This document shows, piece by piece, positions 26,765 through 36,799 of a stretch of DNA of 64,000 bases. Origin of the DNA: Flavobacteriaceae bacterium (GTDB lineage Bacteria; Bacteroidota; Bacteroidia; Flavobacteriales; Flavobacteriaceae); contig JAIPBH010000001.1 in assembly GCA_021739635.1 (NCBI GenBank), forward strand, positions 231,209 through 295,208, read 5' to 3'. Within the stretch, counting starts at the first letter, position 1, and every line of letters begins with the position of its first letter. A model generated the notes under the pieces. It searched no databases and had not been told where the DNA came from. It saw only the letters and a list, made by a program, of their open reading frames with translations. Both the position numbers and the translations under genes were made by a program.

Positions 26765-29700
26765 ATGATTCAAAAAGTACTAAAACTACTGTTTGTGTTT
26801 TGTTTGTTCTCGTTTCAAAATGGTCAAGCTCAAACTACAGTAAAGGGAACTATTACGGACGGTAGTAGTGGAATTCCTCTATCAGGGGCAAATATTATTG
26901 TAAAAGGAACTTCAAATGGAGTGACTTCAGATTTTGATGGAAACTATTCAATAAATGTTTCTGATCAAAATGCTACATTAGTTTTTTCTTATGTTGGATA
27001 CACTACTAAAGAAGTATCTGTAAACAATCAAAGCACTATTAATGTATCGCTTGCCGAAGATGCGAGCCAGTTGGATGAGGTAGTTGTAACGGCTCTCGGA
27101 ATAAAAAAGAGTACAAAGGCTCTTGGTTACTCTTTAACGGAGGTAAAAGGGGAGGAAATCTCTACAGTTAAAACTACTAATGCTGTTAATTCATTACAAG
27201 GTAAAATTGCTGGTGTTAGTATTACTCAAAATGCAACAGGAGCAGCTGGATCAAGTAGAGTAATAATTAGAGGAAACAGTTCATTAACTGGTAATAACCA
27301 ACCTTTATATATTGTAGATGGGGTGCCAATTGGTAACGAAAATAATGGTTCTGCAGGTATGTGGGGTGGTTCTGATGGTGGTGATGGTATATCAAGTCTT
27401 AATCCAGATGATATCGCATCAATAAGTGTTTTAAAAGGGGGTGCTGCTTCTGCATTATACGGTTCACGTGCCGCTAATGGAGTAATATTAGTTACTACTA
27501 AATCTGGAAAAGGTCAAAATGGTTTTGGTGTTGAACTTAGTAGTTCTGTAACTTTTGATAAAGTAGATAGTTCGTTAACAGATTATCAAACAGAATATGG
27601 ACAGGGTATACAAGGAAGAAAACCTGCAAATGTTGATGAGGCTAGAGATAATGGTTTATCGTCATGGGGAGCACGTTTAGATGGTAGTAGTGTTGTGCAA
27701 TGGGATGGTGTGTCAAGACCATACTCATATGTAGGCAATAATCTAGATCATTTTTATAGAACAGGTACAACCTTTATTAATACACTTGCTCTTACTAGTG
27801 GAACAGATAAAATGAACTATAGATTTTCTGCATCAGATTTAACAAATGAAGATGTTATGCCAAATGCGGGATTAAACAGAAAATCATTTGGATTAAATTC
27901 AAGTGCTATTTTAGCTGATAAATTAACTACTACAGCAAATATAAAATACATTGTTGAAAACGTTCAAAACAGACCTAGATTATCTGATGCTCCAGGTAAT
28001 GCTAACTTCACAGTTGCTAGCTTACCTGCAAACGTAGATGTTAGAACTATGAATCCAGGAGCAAATGAAGATTTAACTGAGCGTACTTACTCTACTAATA
28101 CGTATTCTCAAAACCCATACTTTGCAGCTTATAACTTCAGAAATGAAGATACAAAAAACAGAATCATAGCTAATTCATCATTAAGATATGATATTAATGA
28201 TTGGTTATATACCTCTGTTAGAGCTGGTGTGGATCATTCTACAATTAGAAGAACTTCTGTTGAGCCTTATGGAACAGCTTATAAGCCTTTAGGGGGTATA
28301 AACGAAAATGAAATACGTTACACTCAAATTGATGCAGATGTTATGATAGGTGCAGAAAAAGACATTACAGATAAATTATCTGCAGTTGCCTTTTTTGGAG
28401 CAAATAGTAACAGTATAAAAACTGAACAACTTGATTTAGGGGGTAATGATTTTATTGTTCCTGGTTTAGAAGACATAGGGAATACAATTACACAAAGTAG
28501 AGGTCGCAGTTTTGGAGAAAGAAAAATTGGATCATTATATGGTTCTCTTGAATTAGCTTATAATAAATGGGCTTACATAACTTTCACAGGAAGAAACGAT
28601 TGGTTTTCCACGCTTTCTGCTCCTGGTAAAACAACACCAAATGATGACTTCTATCCTTCTGTTAACACAAGTTTAATTCTTTCAGAAGTTATTGAGATGC
28701 CAGACTTTGTAAACTTCTTGAAATTAAGAGGAGGTTACTCAGAAGTTGCTGGTGGTGCTCAAGACCCGTATGCTTTATCATTAACATATCAAATTTTCGG
28801 AAATCCAGTTAATGGACAACCTTTAGGAAGTGTTAATGGTGGTACTGTTCCAAATGCTAATTTAGTTCCTTTCAGTAAAGAAGAAACAGAGGTAGGTATT
28901 GACGCTCGTTTATTTAATAATCGATTATCTATTGATTTAGCTTATTATAAAAACACGACTACAAATGATATTGTAGATGTGTCTACATCCGTTTTTTCAA
29001 GCTACAATGGAGCTAAAGCTAATTTAGGAAAAATTGAAAATAAAGGGTTTGAATTTTTACTTGGATTTACTCCTATACAAACAGATAACTTTAAATGGTC
29101 TGCTAGTTTTAACGGAGCAAATAATTCTGGAAAAATATTAGCAACTAATGAAACAAATTCAAACGTGAATTTGGATGAACCACGTTCTCAAAATGTTCGT
29201 ATAACACATATTGTTGGAGAGGCTTACGGAACTATAGTTGGTGTTTCTTATGAAAGAGATGCTAGTGGTAATATTGTTTATGAAATTAATGGAGATGGCG
29301 TTCCATTAGCTGTACAAGGGGAGCGTAAAATTTTAGGAAAAGGCGTGGCTCCACTTACTTTAGGTTTAAGTAATACATTTAGATATAAAGATTTAAGCTT
29401 AAGCTTTTTAATTGATGGTAAATTTGGTGGACAAATGTTTTCAGGAACAAATTCAGGGGCATATGGTCGTGGATTACACAAAGCAACTCTTGATGGAAGA
29501 GAAAATGGTTTAGTGGTTTCTGGAATTGACAAAGCAACCGGTAGTGCTTTTACTACTACTGTAGATCCAGAAAATCTTTCTACTTATTATGGTAGAATTA
29601 GTGGTATTGCAGAGGAGTTTGTTGAAGATGCAGATTATATCAAATTAAGACAATTAAGCATTGGGTACACATTACCTGAAAGATATTTAAAGAATATCTT

Positions 29701-29872
29701 TTTAAGTAGTGTAGATATATCTTTTATTGCTTCTAACCTTTTTTACTTGAAAAGAAGTATTGATAACATTGATCCAGAAAGTGGTTATAATGTAGGAAAC
29801 TCTCAAGGACTTGAATATTTTGGAGTACCTTCTGCTAGAAGTTATGGGTTTAATTTAAATATTAAGTTTTAA
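26765..29872 (+). CDS. SusC-like TonB-dependent outer-membrane transporter
   Basis: 1035-residue SusC/RagA-family protein. After a Sec signal ending QNGQAQ, residues about 24-100 form a carboxypeptidase-regulatory-like domain (VKGTITDGSSGIPLSGANI). The TonB-box/plug region follows (LDEVVVTALGIKK, then RGNSSLTGNNQPLYIVDGVP), and then a 22-strand-type beta barrel ending YGFNLNIKF. SusC imports oligosaccharides across the outer membrane using TonB energy, with its SusD lid encoded 10 bp downstream. In this locus the cargo is expected to be N-glycan-derived oligosaccharides. There is no N-terminal signalling (STN) domain, so it is not itself a sigma/anti-sigma transducer. Confidence 0.95.
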   Translation: MIQKVLKLLFVFCLFSFQNGQAQTTVKGTITDGSSGIPLSGANIIVKGTSNGVTSDFDGNYSINVSDQNATLVFSYVGYTTKEVSVNNQSTINVSLAEDASQLDEVVVTALGIKKSTKALGYSLTEVKGEEISTVKTTNAVNSLQGKIAGVSITQNATGAAGSSRVIIRGNSSLTGNNQPLYIVDGVPIGNENNGSAGMWGGSDGGDGISSLNPDDIASISVLKGGAASALYGSRAANGVILVTTKSGKGQNGFGVELSSSVTFDKVDSSLTDYQTEYGQGIQGRKPANVDEARDNGLSSWGARLDGSSVVQWDGVSRPYSYVGNNLDHFYRTGTTFINTLALTSGTDKMNYRFSASDLTNEDVMPNAGLNRKSFGLNSSAILADKLTTTANIKYIVENVQNRPRLSDAPGNANFTVASLPANVDVRTMNPGANEDLTERTYSTNTYSQNPYFAAYNFRNEDTKNRIIANSSLRYDINDWLYTSVRAGVDHSTIRRTSVEPYGTAYKPLGGINENEIRYTQIDADVMIGAEKDITDKLSAVAFFGANSNSIKTEQLDLGGNDFIVPGLEDIGNTITQSRGRSFGERKIGSLYGSLELAYNKWAYITFTGRNDWFSTLSAPGKTTPNDDFYPSVNTSLILSEVIEMPDFVNFLKLRGGYSEVAGGAQDPYALSLTYQIFGNPVNGQPLGSVNGGTVPNANLVPFSKEETEVGIDARLFNNRLSIDLAYYKNTTTNDIVDVSTSVFSSYNGAKANLGKIENKGFEFLLGFTPIQTDNFKWSASFNGANNSGKILATNETNSNVNLDEPRSQNVRITHIVGEAYGTIVGVSYERDASGNIVYEINGDGVPLAVQGERKILGKGVAPLTLGLSNTFRYKDLSLSFLIDGKFGGQMFSGTNSGAYGRGLHKATLDGRENGLVVSGIDKATGSAFTTTVDPENLSTYYGRISGIAEEFVEDADYIKLRQLSIGYTLPERYLKNIFLSSVDISFIASNLFYLKRSIDNIDPESGYNVGNSQGLEYFGVPSARSYGFNLNIKF

Positions 29873-29882
29873 AAAAAAAATT

Positions 29883-31361
29883 ATGAAAAAATCAATTTAT
29901 ATAATGTTTATTGCACTGCTAACATTTAGTGCATGCGACAATGGTTTTGAGGAATTAAATATTAATCCTACTAAACCATCACAAGTTAGTGTTGCAAATA
30001 AACTAACAGCAGCACAAAAATTTATGTCTAGCGAGCGCTATGACAACTGGAGAGCAAATTTAATTTATCAATCTACAATGATGCAGCACATTGCAACTAC
30101 AGCTGGTTATTGGAGTGGAGATAAATATACTTGGAATAGAGGATACGCATCATCTTTAATTGATAGGTATTACGAAAATGCTGTAAAAAGTATTGAAGAT
30201 ATTATGCTTCAATTAAACACTGAAGAAGCTCCTGAAGAAATGAAAGCTATTGCTAGAATTATGAGAGTTTACATTTATTCTAGATTAACAGATTTATACG
30301 GAGATATTCCTTATTCTGAAGCTGGACAAGCCGTTATTTCAGGAATTTTAAAACCTAAATATGATGCTCAAAGTGAAATTTATCCAGACTTATTAAATGA
30401 ATTAGAAGAGTCTGCTGCTGCTTTAGGTTCAGGCACATCCGGTTTTGGTGCTGCAGATGTTATTTTTCAAGGCGACCAAGGAAAATGGAAGCGTTTAGCT
30501 AATTCTTTAATGTTAAGACTAGGTTTTAGACTAATAAAAAGAGATGCTGCTGCTTCACAAGCATGGGTAACTAAAGCTATCAATGGAGGTGTAATGCAAT
30601 CTAATGATGATATATTCTTCTTTCCACATGATAGCAATAACAGAAATGGAAATAGTGAAGCTTTTGATGCTGATGGAAACCAACGTTTGAGCGAAACATT
30701 TGTTGACTGGTTACAAGCATCAGATGATCCTAGATTACCTGTACTAGCAAGAAGAAGAATTGACGGAAGTACTGATCCTGCTGATTTAAAAGGATTACCA
30801 AATGGTTTAGACTCTAATACACTTTTAGGAGCAACTGGAGAAGCTAGTACAACTGCTTTTGCAGAACCAAACATAGTAAACATAGGACAAATGAATGCTC
30901 CAATGTTTTTTCAATCTTATGCTGAAGTTGAATTATTATTAGCTGAAGCAAACGTACGTTGGGGACTTGCTGGAGATGCTGCAACGCATTATAATGCAGG
31001 GGTAACTGCAGCTATGAAAATGTTATCAATGTATGGTGCTGGAGCGGAAATAAGTGATGCTGACATTACAACTTACTTAACTAATAATCCTTACAATGCT
31101 TCAAATGCATTAGAACAAATTAACAATCAATATTGGGCAGCAACATTTCTAAATGAATATGAAGCTTTTGCTAATTGGAGAAGAGTAGGTTTTCCTGTGT
31201 TAACTCCGGTTAATTACCCTGGTAATGAAACAAACGGAACTATTCCAAGACGCTTAACTTATCCTGAAAGTGATCAAAGTAATAATGCAGACAATTATGC
31301 TGCTGCAGTTGCTGCACAAGGACCAGATGTTCTTACTACAAGAGTATGGTGGGATAATTAA
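29883..31361 (+). CDS. SusD/RagB-like surface glycan-binding lipoprotein
   Basis: 492-residue lipoprotein with signal and lipobox FSAC, then the short acidic stretch typical of surface-exported Bacteroidetes lipoproteins (CDNGFEELN). The body matches the SusD-like family of TPR-rich binding proteins (for example RLTDLYGDIPYSEA, ELLLAEANVRWG, NEYEAFANWRRVG). The C-terminus ends TRVWWDN. SusD proteins cap the SusC barrel and bind glycan at the cell surface. The gene follows susC by 10 bp and is followed by a strong terminator, so the pair forms the 3' end of the locus. Confidence 0.93.
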   Translation: MKKSIYIMFIALLTFSACDNGFEELNINPTKPSQVSVANKLTAAQKFMSSERYDNWRANLIYQSTMMQHIATTAGYWSGDKYTWNRGYASSLIDRYYENAVKSIEDIMLQLNTEEAPEEMKAIARIMRVYIYSRLTDLYGDIPYSEAGQAVISGILKPKYDAQSEIYPDLLNELEESAAALGSGTSGFGAADVIFQGDQGKWKRLANSLMLRLGFRLIKRDAAASQAWVTKAINGGVMQSNDDIFFFPHDSNNRNGNSEAFDADGNQRLSETFVDWLQASDDPRLPVLARRRIDGSTDPADLKGLPNGLDSNTLLGATGEASTTAFAEPNIVNIGQMNAPMFFQSYAEVELLLAEANVRWGLAGDAATHYNAGVTAAMKMLSMYGAGAEISDADITTYLTNNPYNASNALEQINNQYWAATFLNEYEAFANWRRVGFPVLTPVNYPGNETNGTIPRRLTYPESDQSNNADNYAAAVAAQGPDVLTTRVWWDN

Positions 31362-31384
31362 ATTTCTTTTTAAAATAGAATAAT

Positions 31385-31426
31385 AAAAAAAAAAGGGAGT
31401 GGATTAATATCTCCCTTTTTTTTTTA
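31385..31426 (+). terminator. Rho-independent terminator after susD
   Basis: A-run 31385-31394 and GGGAG (31395-31399) pair with CTCCC (31411-31415) and a T-run 31416-31425, with an 11-nt loop. It lies 24 bp after the susD stop and ends the glycan locus. Confidence 0.88.
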
Positions 31427-31548
31427 TTATTAATTTAAAGAGTGCTAAATTTACTATATGAGTTAACTTCTTAGATACAAGAATATTTAAATTGTTATTA
31501 AATAGGCCTCATTAAAATTATAGAATATAAATTCAAAAACTTAAGCAA

Positions 31549-34500
31549 ATGAAAATTTCTTCGTTGTGTTTTTATACCATTATTTCCCTTTTAATTGTTG
31601 CTAAAGGCAACGCACAAAGTAAAACGTTGTTTACATTAATATCATCAAAAAAGAGCGGAATAACGTTTAATAATTCAATCATTGATGATAAAGAAAAAAA
31701 TATATTACTATATGCAAACTTTTATGGAGGTGCCGGTGTTGGAGTTGGAGATTTTAATAACGATGGTTTAGAAGATGTCTACTTTGCAGGAAATATGGTA
31801 GATGACAAACTGTACCTAAATCTTGGTCAGTTTAAGTTTAAAGACATTACTAAAGATTCCGGAATAATCAACGATGGCAGTTGGTCTACTAGTGTTACAG
31901 TAGCAGATGTTAATAGAGACGGTTTTTTGGATATATATGTAACAAAAGAACTATATGATCATAAACCAGAATTAAGAAAAAATAAATTATATATAAACCA
32001 AGGGGATGCCACTTTTAAAGAGATGTCAAAGTCTTATGGGGTGGACAATAGTGAACGCACCAGAGGGGCAACTTTTTTAGACTATAATAAAGATGGATTA
32101 CTTGATTTATTTATACTAAATCAACCTCCTAATCCTGGTAGTTATTCAGAATATTTCGGAACAGAATTACTGCAACCAAATTATACATCAAGGTTGTACA
32201 AAAATGTAAATGGAACATCGTTTGTTGATGTTACAGAAGAAGCAGGTTTACTTAAAGCAGGATTCCCTAATGCGGTTTCTGCGAGTGATTTTAATAATGA
32301 TGGATGGACAGATTTATATGTAGCTAATGATTTTTATACTCCAGATGTGATGTATATTAATAATCATGATGGAACATTTACCAATATTGTGAACAAAGCT
32401 CTAAATCATATGTCATATTATAGTATGGGAATAGATGTTTCTGATATTAATGATGATGGATTCTTAGATATTTTTGTGGTTGATATGGTTGCTGAAGATA
32501 ATTTTAGATTAAAATCTAATATGAGCGGGATGAATCCAAATTCATTTTGGGATGTTGTAAAAAATGGAGGTCATTATCAGTACATGTTTAATAATTTTCA
32601 TTTAAATAATGGAAATAATACATTTAGTGAAATAGCTCAATTAGCAAATGTTGCAGCTACAGATTGGAGTTGGTCTCCTTTGATTGCTGATTTTGACAAT
32701 GATGGCATGAAAGACCTATATATAACAAATGGTTTATTAAGAGATATTAGAAATACAGATGCATCTAAAGCAGTTGGAGAATTTGTAACTCAAACAGCCA
32801 ATGCTTGGGTTAAAGAACATCCCGAAGGTGGTGAAGTTACTATTTGGGATATTCTGGATTTGAAAAAAACCTTAAGTTTATTACCATCACAACCACTTTC
32901 TAATTTCATGTTTAGAAATAATGGTAACTATGATTTTGAAAAAGTAACTTCTGATTGGGGACTTGATCAAAAGTCGTTTTCAAACGGATCAGCTTATGCT
33001 GATTTTGATAATGATGGAGATTTAGATTTAGTAGTTAATAACATAAATGAAGAAGCTTTTGTATATATTAATAATTCCCAAAACAACTATTTAAAAATAA
33101 AGCTAAAGAGTAAAAAATATAATTCAGTATTTGGTGCTAGAGTTTCAATAAAAGTAGGTAACAAATTTAAGTTTGCTGAAACTACAAATGTGAGAGGAAT
33201 TTATTCTACTAGCCAACAAACAGTTCATTTTGGTTTAGGTAATACAAGTATTGTTGAAGAAATAAAGATTGTTTGGCCAGATAATTCGGAAACTATTCTT
33301 GAAAACACAAATGCAAATCAAGAATTAATTCTTTATATGGAAGATGCCTCCGTTTTAGAATCAAACGAGAATAAAAAACAATTGCCATTTTTTTCTGATG
33401 TTACAGATACTAATAAATTGGTGTTTAAACATCAAGAAAACGACTTTGACGATTTTAAATATCAAATATTATTACCCCATAAATTATCGCAATTTGGTCC
33501 GGCATTAGCTGTAGATGATGTTAATGGTGATAACTTAGAAGATGTTTTTGTTGGAGGAGCAGCAGGTTTTCCAGGGCAACTTTTTATTCAAAACAGCAAT
33601 GGAAATTTTGAAAAACATCCTTTAGAAGCCTTTGATAAGGATAGGTATTCTGAAGATTTGGATGCCATTTTTTTAGATATTGATAATGATGGAGACAAAG
33701 ATTTATATGTAGTAAGTGGAGGAAACGAATATGAAAAAGGAGATGAAAATTACATGGACAGACTTTATATTAATGATGGTAACGGAAATTTTTCTAAAAG
33801 CACAAATAGTTTAAATAGTAAAAGTGTAAGTGGAAGTGTTGTTGTTACTGCTGATTTTGATGGAGATGGTGATTTAGATGTTTTTGTAGGAGGCAGATTA
33901 TCTCCTCGCGATTATCCATCGCCAACAGATAGTCAGCTTTTAGAAAATAAGAACGGAACACTAGTTGACATCACCAAAAAAAAGGCATCAGAACTATTAG
34001 ATATAGGAATGGTTACAGATGCTATTTGGTCAGATTATGATAACGACAAGGATCTTGACTTAATTATAGTAGGCGAATGGATGCCAATAACTGTTTTTAA
34101 AAACGAGGATGGTAATTTTGTTAAGCAAGATATTTCAAGTCTGGTAAATAGTGAAGGGTGGTGGTTTAGTATTGAACAAGGAGATTTTGATAATGATGGA
34201 GATATGGACTTTGTTGCTGGTAATTTAGGATTAAACTATAAATATAAAGCGTCTCAATCAGCACCGTTTGATGTTTATTATAATGATTTTGATGCTAACG
34301 GAAGTAAAGATATTGTGTTGGGGTATTATCAAAAAAACAAACACTATCCAGTTCGTGGATTCTCTTGTTCGTCACAACAAATACCCGAATTAAAACATGA
34401 TATAAAAAAGTATGATGTATTTGCTTCACTAGAAATTAAAGATATATATGGAGATAAAAAATTAGATAATGCGTTGTATTATAAGGCACAAACATTTGCT

Positions 34501-34875
34501 TCCTCATATATTGAAAATTTAGGGAACGGCGAATTTAAAATCTCAGAATTACCTATTGAGGCTCAATTTTCCAATATAAATGACATGTTAGTTGAAGATT
34601 TTAACTCTGATGGTAATTTAGATGTAATCTTAGTTGGAAACCTGTTTGTTTCAGAGATTGAAACAACTCGTAATGATGCTGGAATAGGTCTTTTGATGCA
34701 AGGTGATGGAAAAGGTAATTTTTTACCTAAAAGAGCAATTGAAACTGGACTTTTTATTAATAAAGATGCTAAAAAAATAAGGAAATTTAAAAATGGTAAT
34801 AATGAGTTTATTTTAGTAGCAAATAATAACGATAAGTTACAAATAATAAAAATAGACAAAGAAAAAAGAGATTAA
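31549..34875 (+). CDS. Secreted FG-GAP/VCBS-repeat protein with ASPIC/UnbV domain
   Basis: 1108-residue protein with a Sec signal (cleavage near KGNAQ). It consists of many FG-GAP/VCBS units with calcium-binding D-x-[ND]-x-D-G loops (DFNNDGLEDVYFAG, DFDNDGMKDLYI, DFDNDGDLDLVV and others), arranged as two beta-propellers. Between them at about 525-595 lies an ASPIC/UnbV domain (FGARVSIKVGNKFK to KIVWPDNSETIL). Such proteins are often encoded beside SusC/SusD pairs in Bacteroidetes. Their job is unknown; surface adhesion, glycan binding or scaffold roles are proposed for similar propellers. It is separated from susD by a terminator and has its own 120-bp upstream region, so it is probably a separate transcript. 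Confidence 0.85.
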   Translation: MKISSLCFYTIISLLIVAKGNAQSKTLFTLISSKKSGITFNNSIIDDKEKNILLYANFYGGAGVGVGDFNNDGLEDVYFAGNMVDDKLYLNLGQFKFKDITKDSGIINDGSWSTSVTVADVNRDGFLDIYVTKELYDHKPELRKNKLYINQGDATFKEMSKSYGVDNSERTRGATFLDYNKDGLLDLFILNQPPNPGSYSEYFGTELLQPNYTSRLYKNVNGTSFVDVTEEAGLLKAGFPNAVSASDFNNDGWTDLYVANDFYTPDVMYINNHDGTFTNIVNKALNHMSYYSMGIDVSDINDDGFLDIFVVDMVAEDNFRLKSNMSGMNPNSFWDVVKNGGHYQYMFNNFHLNNGNNTFSEIAQLANVAATDWSWSPLIADFDNDGMKDLYITNGLLRDIRNTDASKAVGEFVTQTANAWVKEHPEGGEVTIWDILDLKKTLSLLPSQPLSNFMFRNNGNYDFEKVTSDWGLDQKSFSNGSAYADFDNDGDLDLVVNNINEEAFVYINNSQNNYLKIKLKSKKYNSVFGARVSIKVGNKFKFAETTNVRGIYSTSQQTVHFGLGNTSIVEEIKIVWPDNSETILENTNANQELILYMEDASVLESNENKKQLPFFSDVTDTNKLVFKHQENDFDDFKYQILLPHKLSQFGPALAVDDVNGDNLEDVFVGGAAGFPGQLFIQNSNGNFEKHPLEAFDKDRYSEDLDAIFLDIDNDGDKDLYVVSGGNEYEKGDENYMDRLYINDGNGNFSKSTNSLNSKSVSGSVVVTADFDGDGDLDVFVGGRLSPRDYPSPTDSQLLENKNGTLVDITKKKASELLDIGMVTDAIWSDYDNDKDLDLIIVGEWMPITVFKNEDGNFVKQDISSLVNSEGWWFSIEQGDFDNDGDMDFVAGNLGLNYKYKASQSAPFDVYYNDFDANGSKDIVLGYYQKNKHYPVRGFSCSSQQIPELKHDIKKYDVFASLEIKDIYGDKKLDNALYYKAQTFASSYIENLGNGEFKISELPIEAQFSNINDMLVEDFNSDGNLDVILVGNLFVSEIETTRNDAGIGLLMQGDGKGNFLPKRAIETGLFINKDAKKIRKFKNGNNEFILVANNNDKLQIIKIDKEKRD

Positions 34876-34915
34876 CATTAAAAGATATCTGAAGTACAAA
34901 CAGTATCAAAACATC

Positions 34916-34962
34916 AAAAAATAAAAGTATAACCTAATATAATGGTTATACTTTTATTTTTT
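34916..34962. terminator. Bidirectional terminator, perfect 19-bp stem
   Basis: Left arm 34916-34934 and right arm 34944-34962 are perfect reverse complements with a 9-nt loop. The A-rich start and T-rich end let it work on both strands, between the convergent FG-GAP and haloperoxidase-like genes. Confidence 0.9.
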
Positions 34963-35025
34963 GACTGTAATGTAACGTGTTTTATTCCCAAATCCTCTAT
35001 TGTTTATGGGGTTTCTTGTGTGATG

Positions 35026-36498
35026 TTATTCTTCACCAATATGTTTTTTGTAAAATCTCCAAACTTCTTTAGCTACATTTCTGCCTAATTCCAGCCCAGC
35101 TATATTATCAGCCTGTATATGATAACCACCCAAAACCCTCGAAATACCTGCCATTTCAGCGGTTTCGGTAAATGTTGGAAATTTTAGGGTTATTGTATCA
35201 CCTAAATTATTTGGCTCTGTTAATGCTCCTGCAACTAACTTTGTTTCTGAACCAAACTCATCGCTTCCTGTCCATGTTTTTAAGGCTTCCGCACAGCCAC
35301 CACTAATGGTACTATGCCCGGAAGTGTAGCTTGGAAATGGAGGGCATAAGAATATCTCGGGTGAATATGGTCTCCATTCTTTTCCGTCCATATCAATTAT
35401 CCCTTTTCCTTCTCCGCCCCAAGCTTTAATTATTTTCCCATCGTAATAGTTATGCACCAATGCATAAGGTCTGGCATAGTCATAAAACATTTTAGAATCC
35501 CATGAAGCAATAAAAGCATCCATAGCCACTACCTGATTATAGAAATACATTTTTACATCTTGATCAAGTGTATGATTGTCTCTGCGTGACACATCTTGCG
35601 CAAATTTTAGCCAATGTCCAGCTTGCTGAACCGATTGAGGTCCATCCCGCATAAACTCCACTAAAGCTTTTTGGTAATCGGTAAGGTTAGCTTGCATTTC
35701 TATAACCTCTTTAACATCTTTTTCTAATTGTTCAGATCCAATCTTTGGCGGTGGGCCTGGACGAAACTGATCTCCTGACTTTAATGCTACTGGTTTTACT
35801 TTATCCCAAAAAGGGGTTAAACATCCAGGAGCATATTTTCCACCTTTTCCATCAGAAAAATATTTTGGCTGCCACCGGTTGGGGTCAATATTTTTATCAG
35901 CCGAATTAACAGGTTTGTATCCCACGTAATTAAAATAAGGCTGACCATTAGAACCTTCTTCTTCACCGTATTGATTAGAGCCGTCACCTTTTCGAGCCTC
36001 TATCACTGCTTTAGCCGCTAAATTTCCAATACCTTCTGGAGTTGTAGGGTCTAATGAGTCATTCATTGGGTCTAAGCCCAGTTCTTTCATAAAACTTGCA
36101 AATAATTCTTTATCTGAATAATAATATTCATTCATTGCTCTAAATGCTGCGTAACTAATTGCAATTTGTTTATTACTCAAGGTGTGCTCTTCTGCTGGAC
36201 GTCTTGTAACACCTTCAAGATAGACCGGAGTAGCTTTTTCATCATACATTGCCCAAGCATCAAAAATGGAAACGAATATCAAACCCAAATACCTAGAAGT
36301 AATAGTAGGTCTTGGTTTAAATTTTTCAGTATCATTAGCTTGAGCGGTTAAAGCCATATGTCCCCACTTATATGCAACATTTTCAATACCTCTAGGTTCA
36401 GTTGTTTCAATTGAACTTTGTAGCTTCTTATTATTTTGACTCTGTTTACAGCTAAAAAAAAATAGTGTAGTAAATAAAAGTAAAATGGTTTTTTTCAT
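35026..36498 (-). CDS. Vanadium-dependent haloperoxidase / PAP2-superfamily lipoprotein
   Basis: 490-residue lipoprotein (hydrophobic signal, FFSC lipobox). The C-terminal third carries the vanadate/phosphate pocket of the vanadium-chloroperoxidase and PAP2 superfamily: CPPFPSYTSGHSTISGG (Ser-Gly-His) and SRVLGGYHIQADN (Arg plus the axial His). The N-terminal part is all-helical, as in bacterial VHPO-like proteins. It could be a haloperoxidase, fitting a marine bacterium, or an acid phosphatase; motifs alone do not separate these. It is monocistronic, flanked by the 19-bp-stem terminator on its 3' side and a long gene-free stretch on its 5' side. Confidence 0.85.
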   Translation of the reverse strand: MKKTILLLFTTLFFFSCKQSQNNKKLQSSIETTEPRGIENVAYKWGHMALTAQANDTEKFKPRPTITSRYLGLIFVSIFDAWAMYDEKATPVYLEGVTRRPAEEHTLSNKQIAISYAAFRAMNEYYYSDKELFASFMKELGLDPMNDSLDPTTPEGIGNLAAKAVIEARKGDGSNQYGEEEGSNGQPYFNYVGYKPVNSADKNIDPNRWQPKYFSDGKGGKYAPGCLTPFWDKVKPVALKSGDQFRPGPPPKIGSEQLEKDVKEVIEMQANLTDYQKALVEFMRDGPQSVQQAGHWLKFAQDVSRRDNHTLDQDVKMYFYNQVVAMDAFIASWDSKMFYDYARPYALVHNYYDGKIIKAWGGEGKGIIDMDGKEWRPYSPEIFLCPPFPSYTSGHSTISGGCAEALKTWTGSDEFGSETKLVAGALTEPNNLGDTITLKFPTFTETAEMAGISRVLGGYHIQADNIAGLELGRNVAKEVWRFYKKHIGEE

Positions 36499-36799
36499 AT
36501 TTTATTAATTTATAACAAAATTGTGTAAAATGTTGTGCTAAATACACGTTTTAGTTTAAGAATGTAAGATAATAAATTTTATCAAAAATGATTTGGGAAT
36601 TTTACTGATTTTAGTCCTTAATCTAAATTTTTTTGTTGAATATGTAAATGAACTATCTTTAACTTTTAAACTTTTTATACGGAGTTTAAAAAAATAGATT
36701 CAAATTGCTTTTTGGCAATGTATAGCAATAGAAAAGAGATATATTAAAGTTATTATTGAAGAATTACAGAAATTTCAAAAGATTGATGGGAAAATGAAT
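36499..36799. other. Gene-free intergenic stretch
   Basis: About 300 bp of very AT-rich DNA between the haloperoxidase-like start and the ssrA terminator. No ORF with coding character, no tRNA and no clear repeat was seen. It must contain the haloperoxidase promoter on the minus strand, but no clean TAnnTTTG box was found near 36500-36560. Confidence 0.5.

Noticed and set aside
30467-30883. 138-codon minus-strand ORF inside susD
   Set aside because: It is wholly antisense to a well-supported susD gene and has no recognisable domain or start signal; it is a coding shadow.
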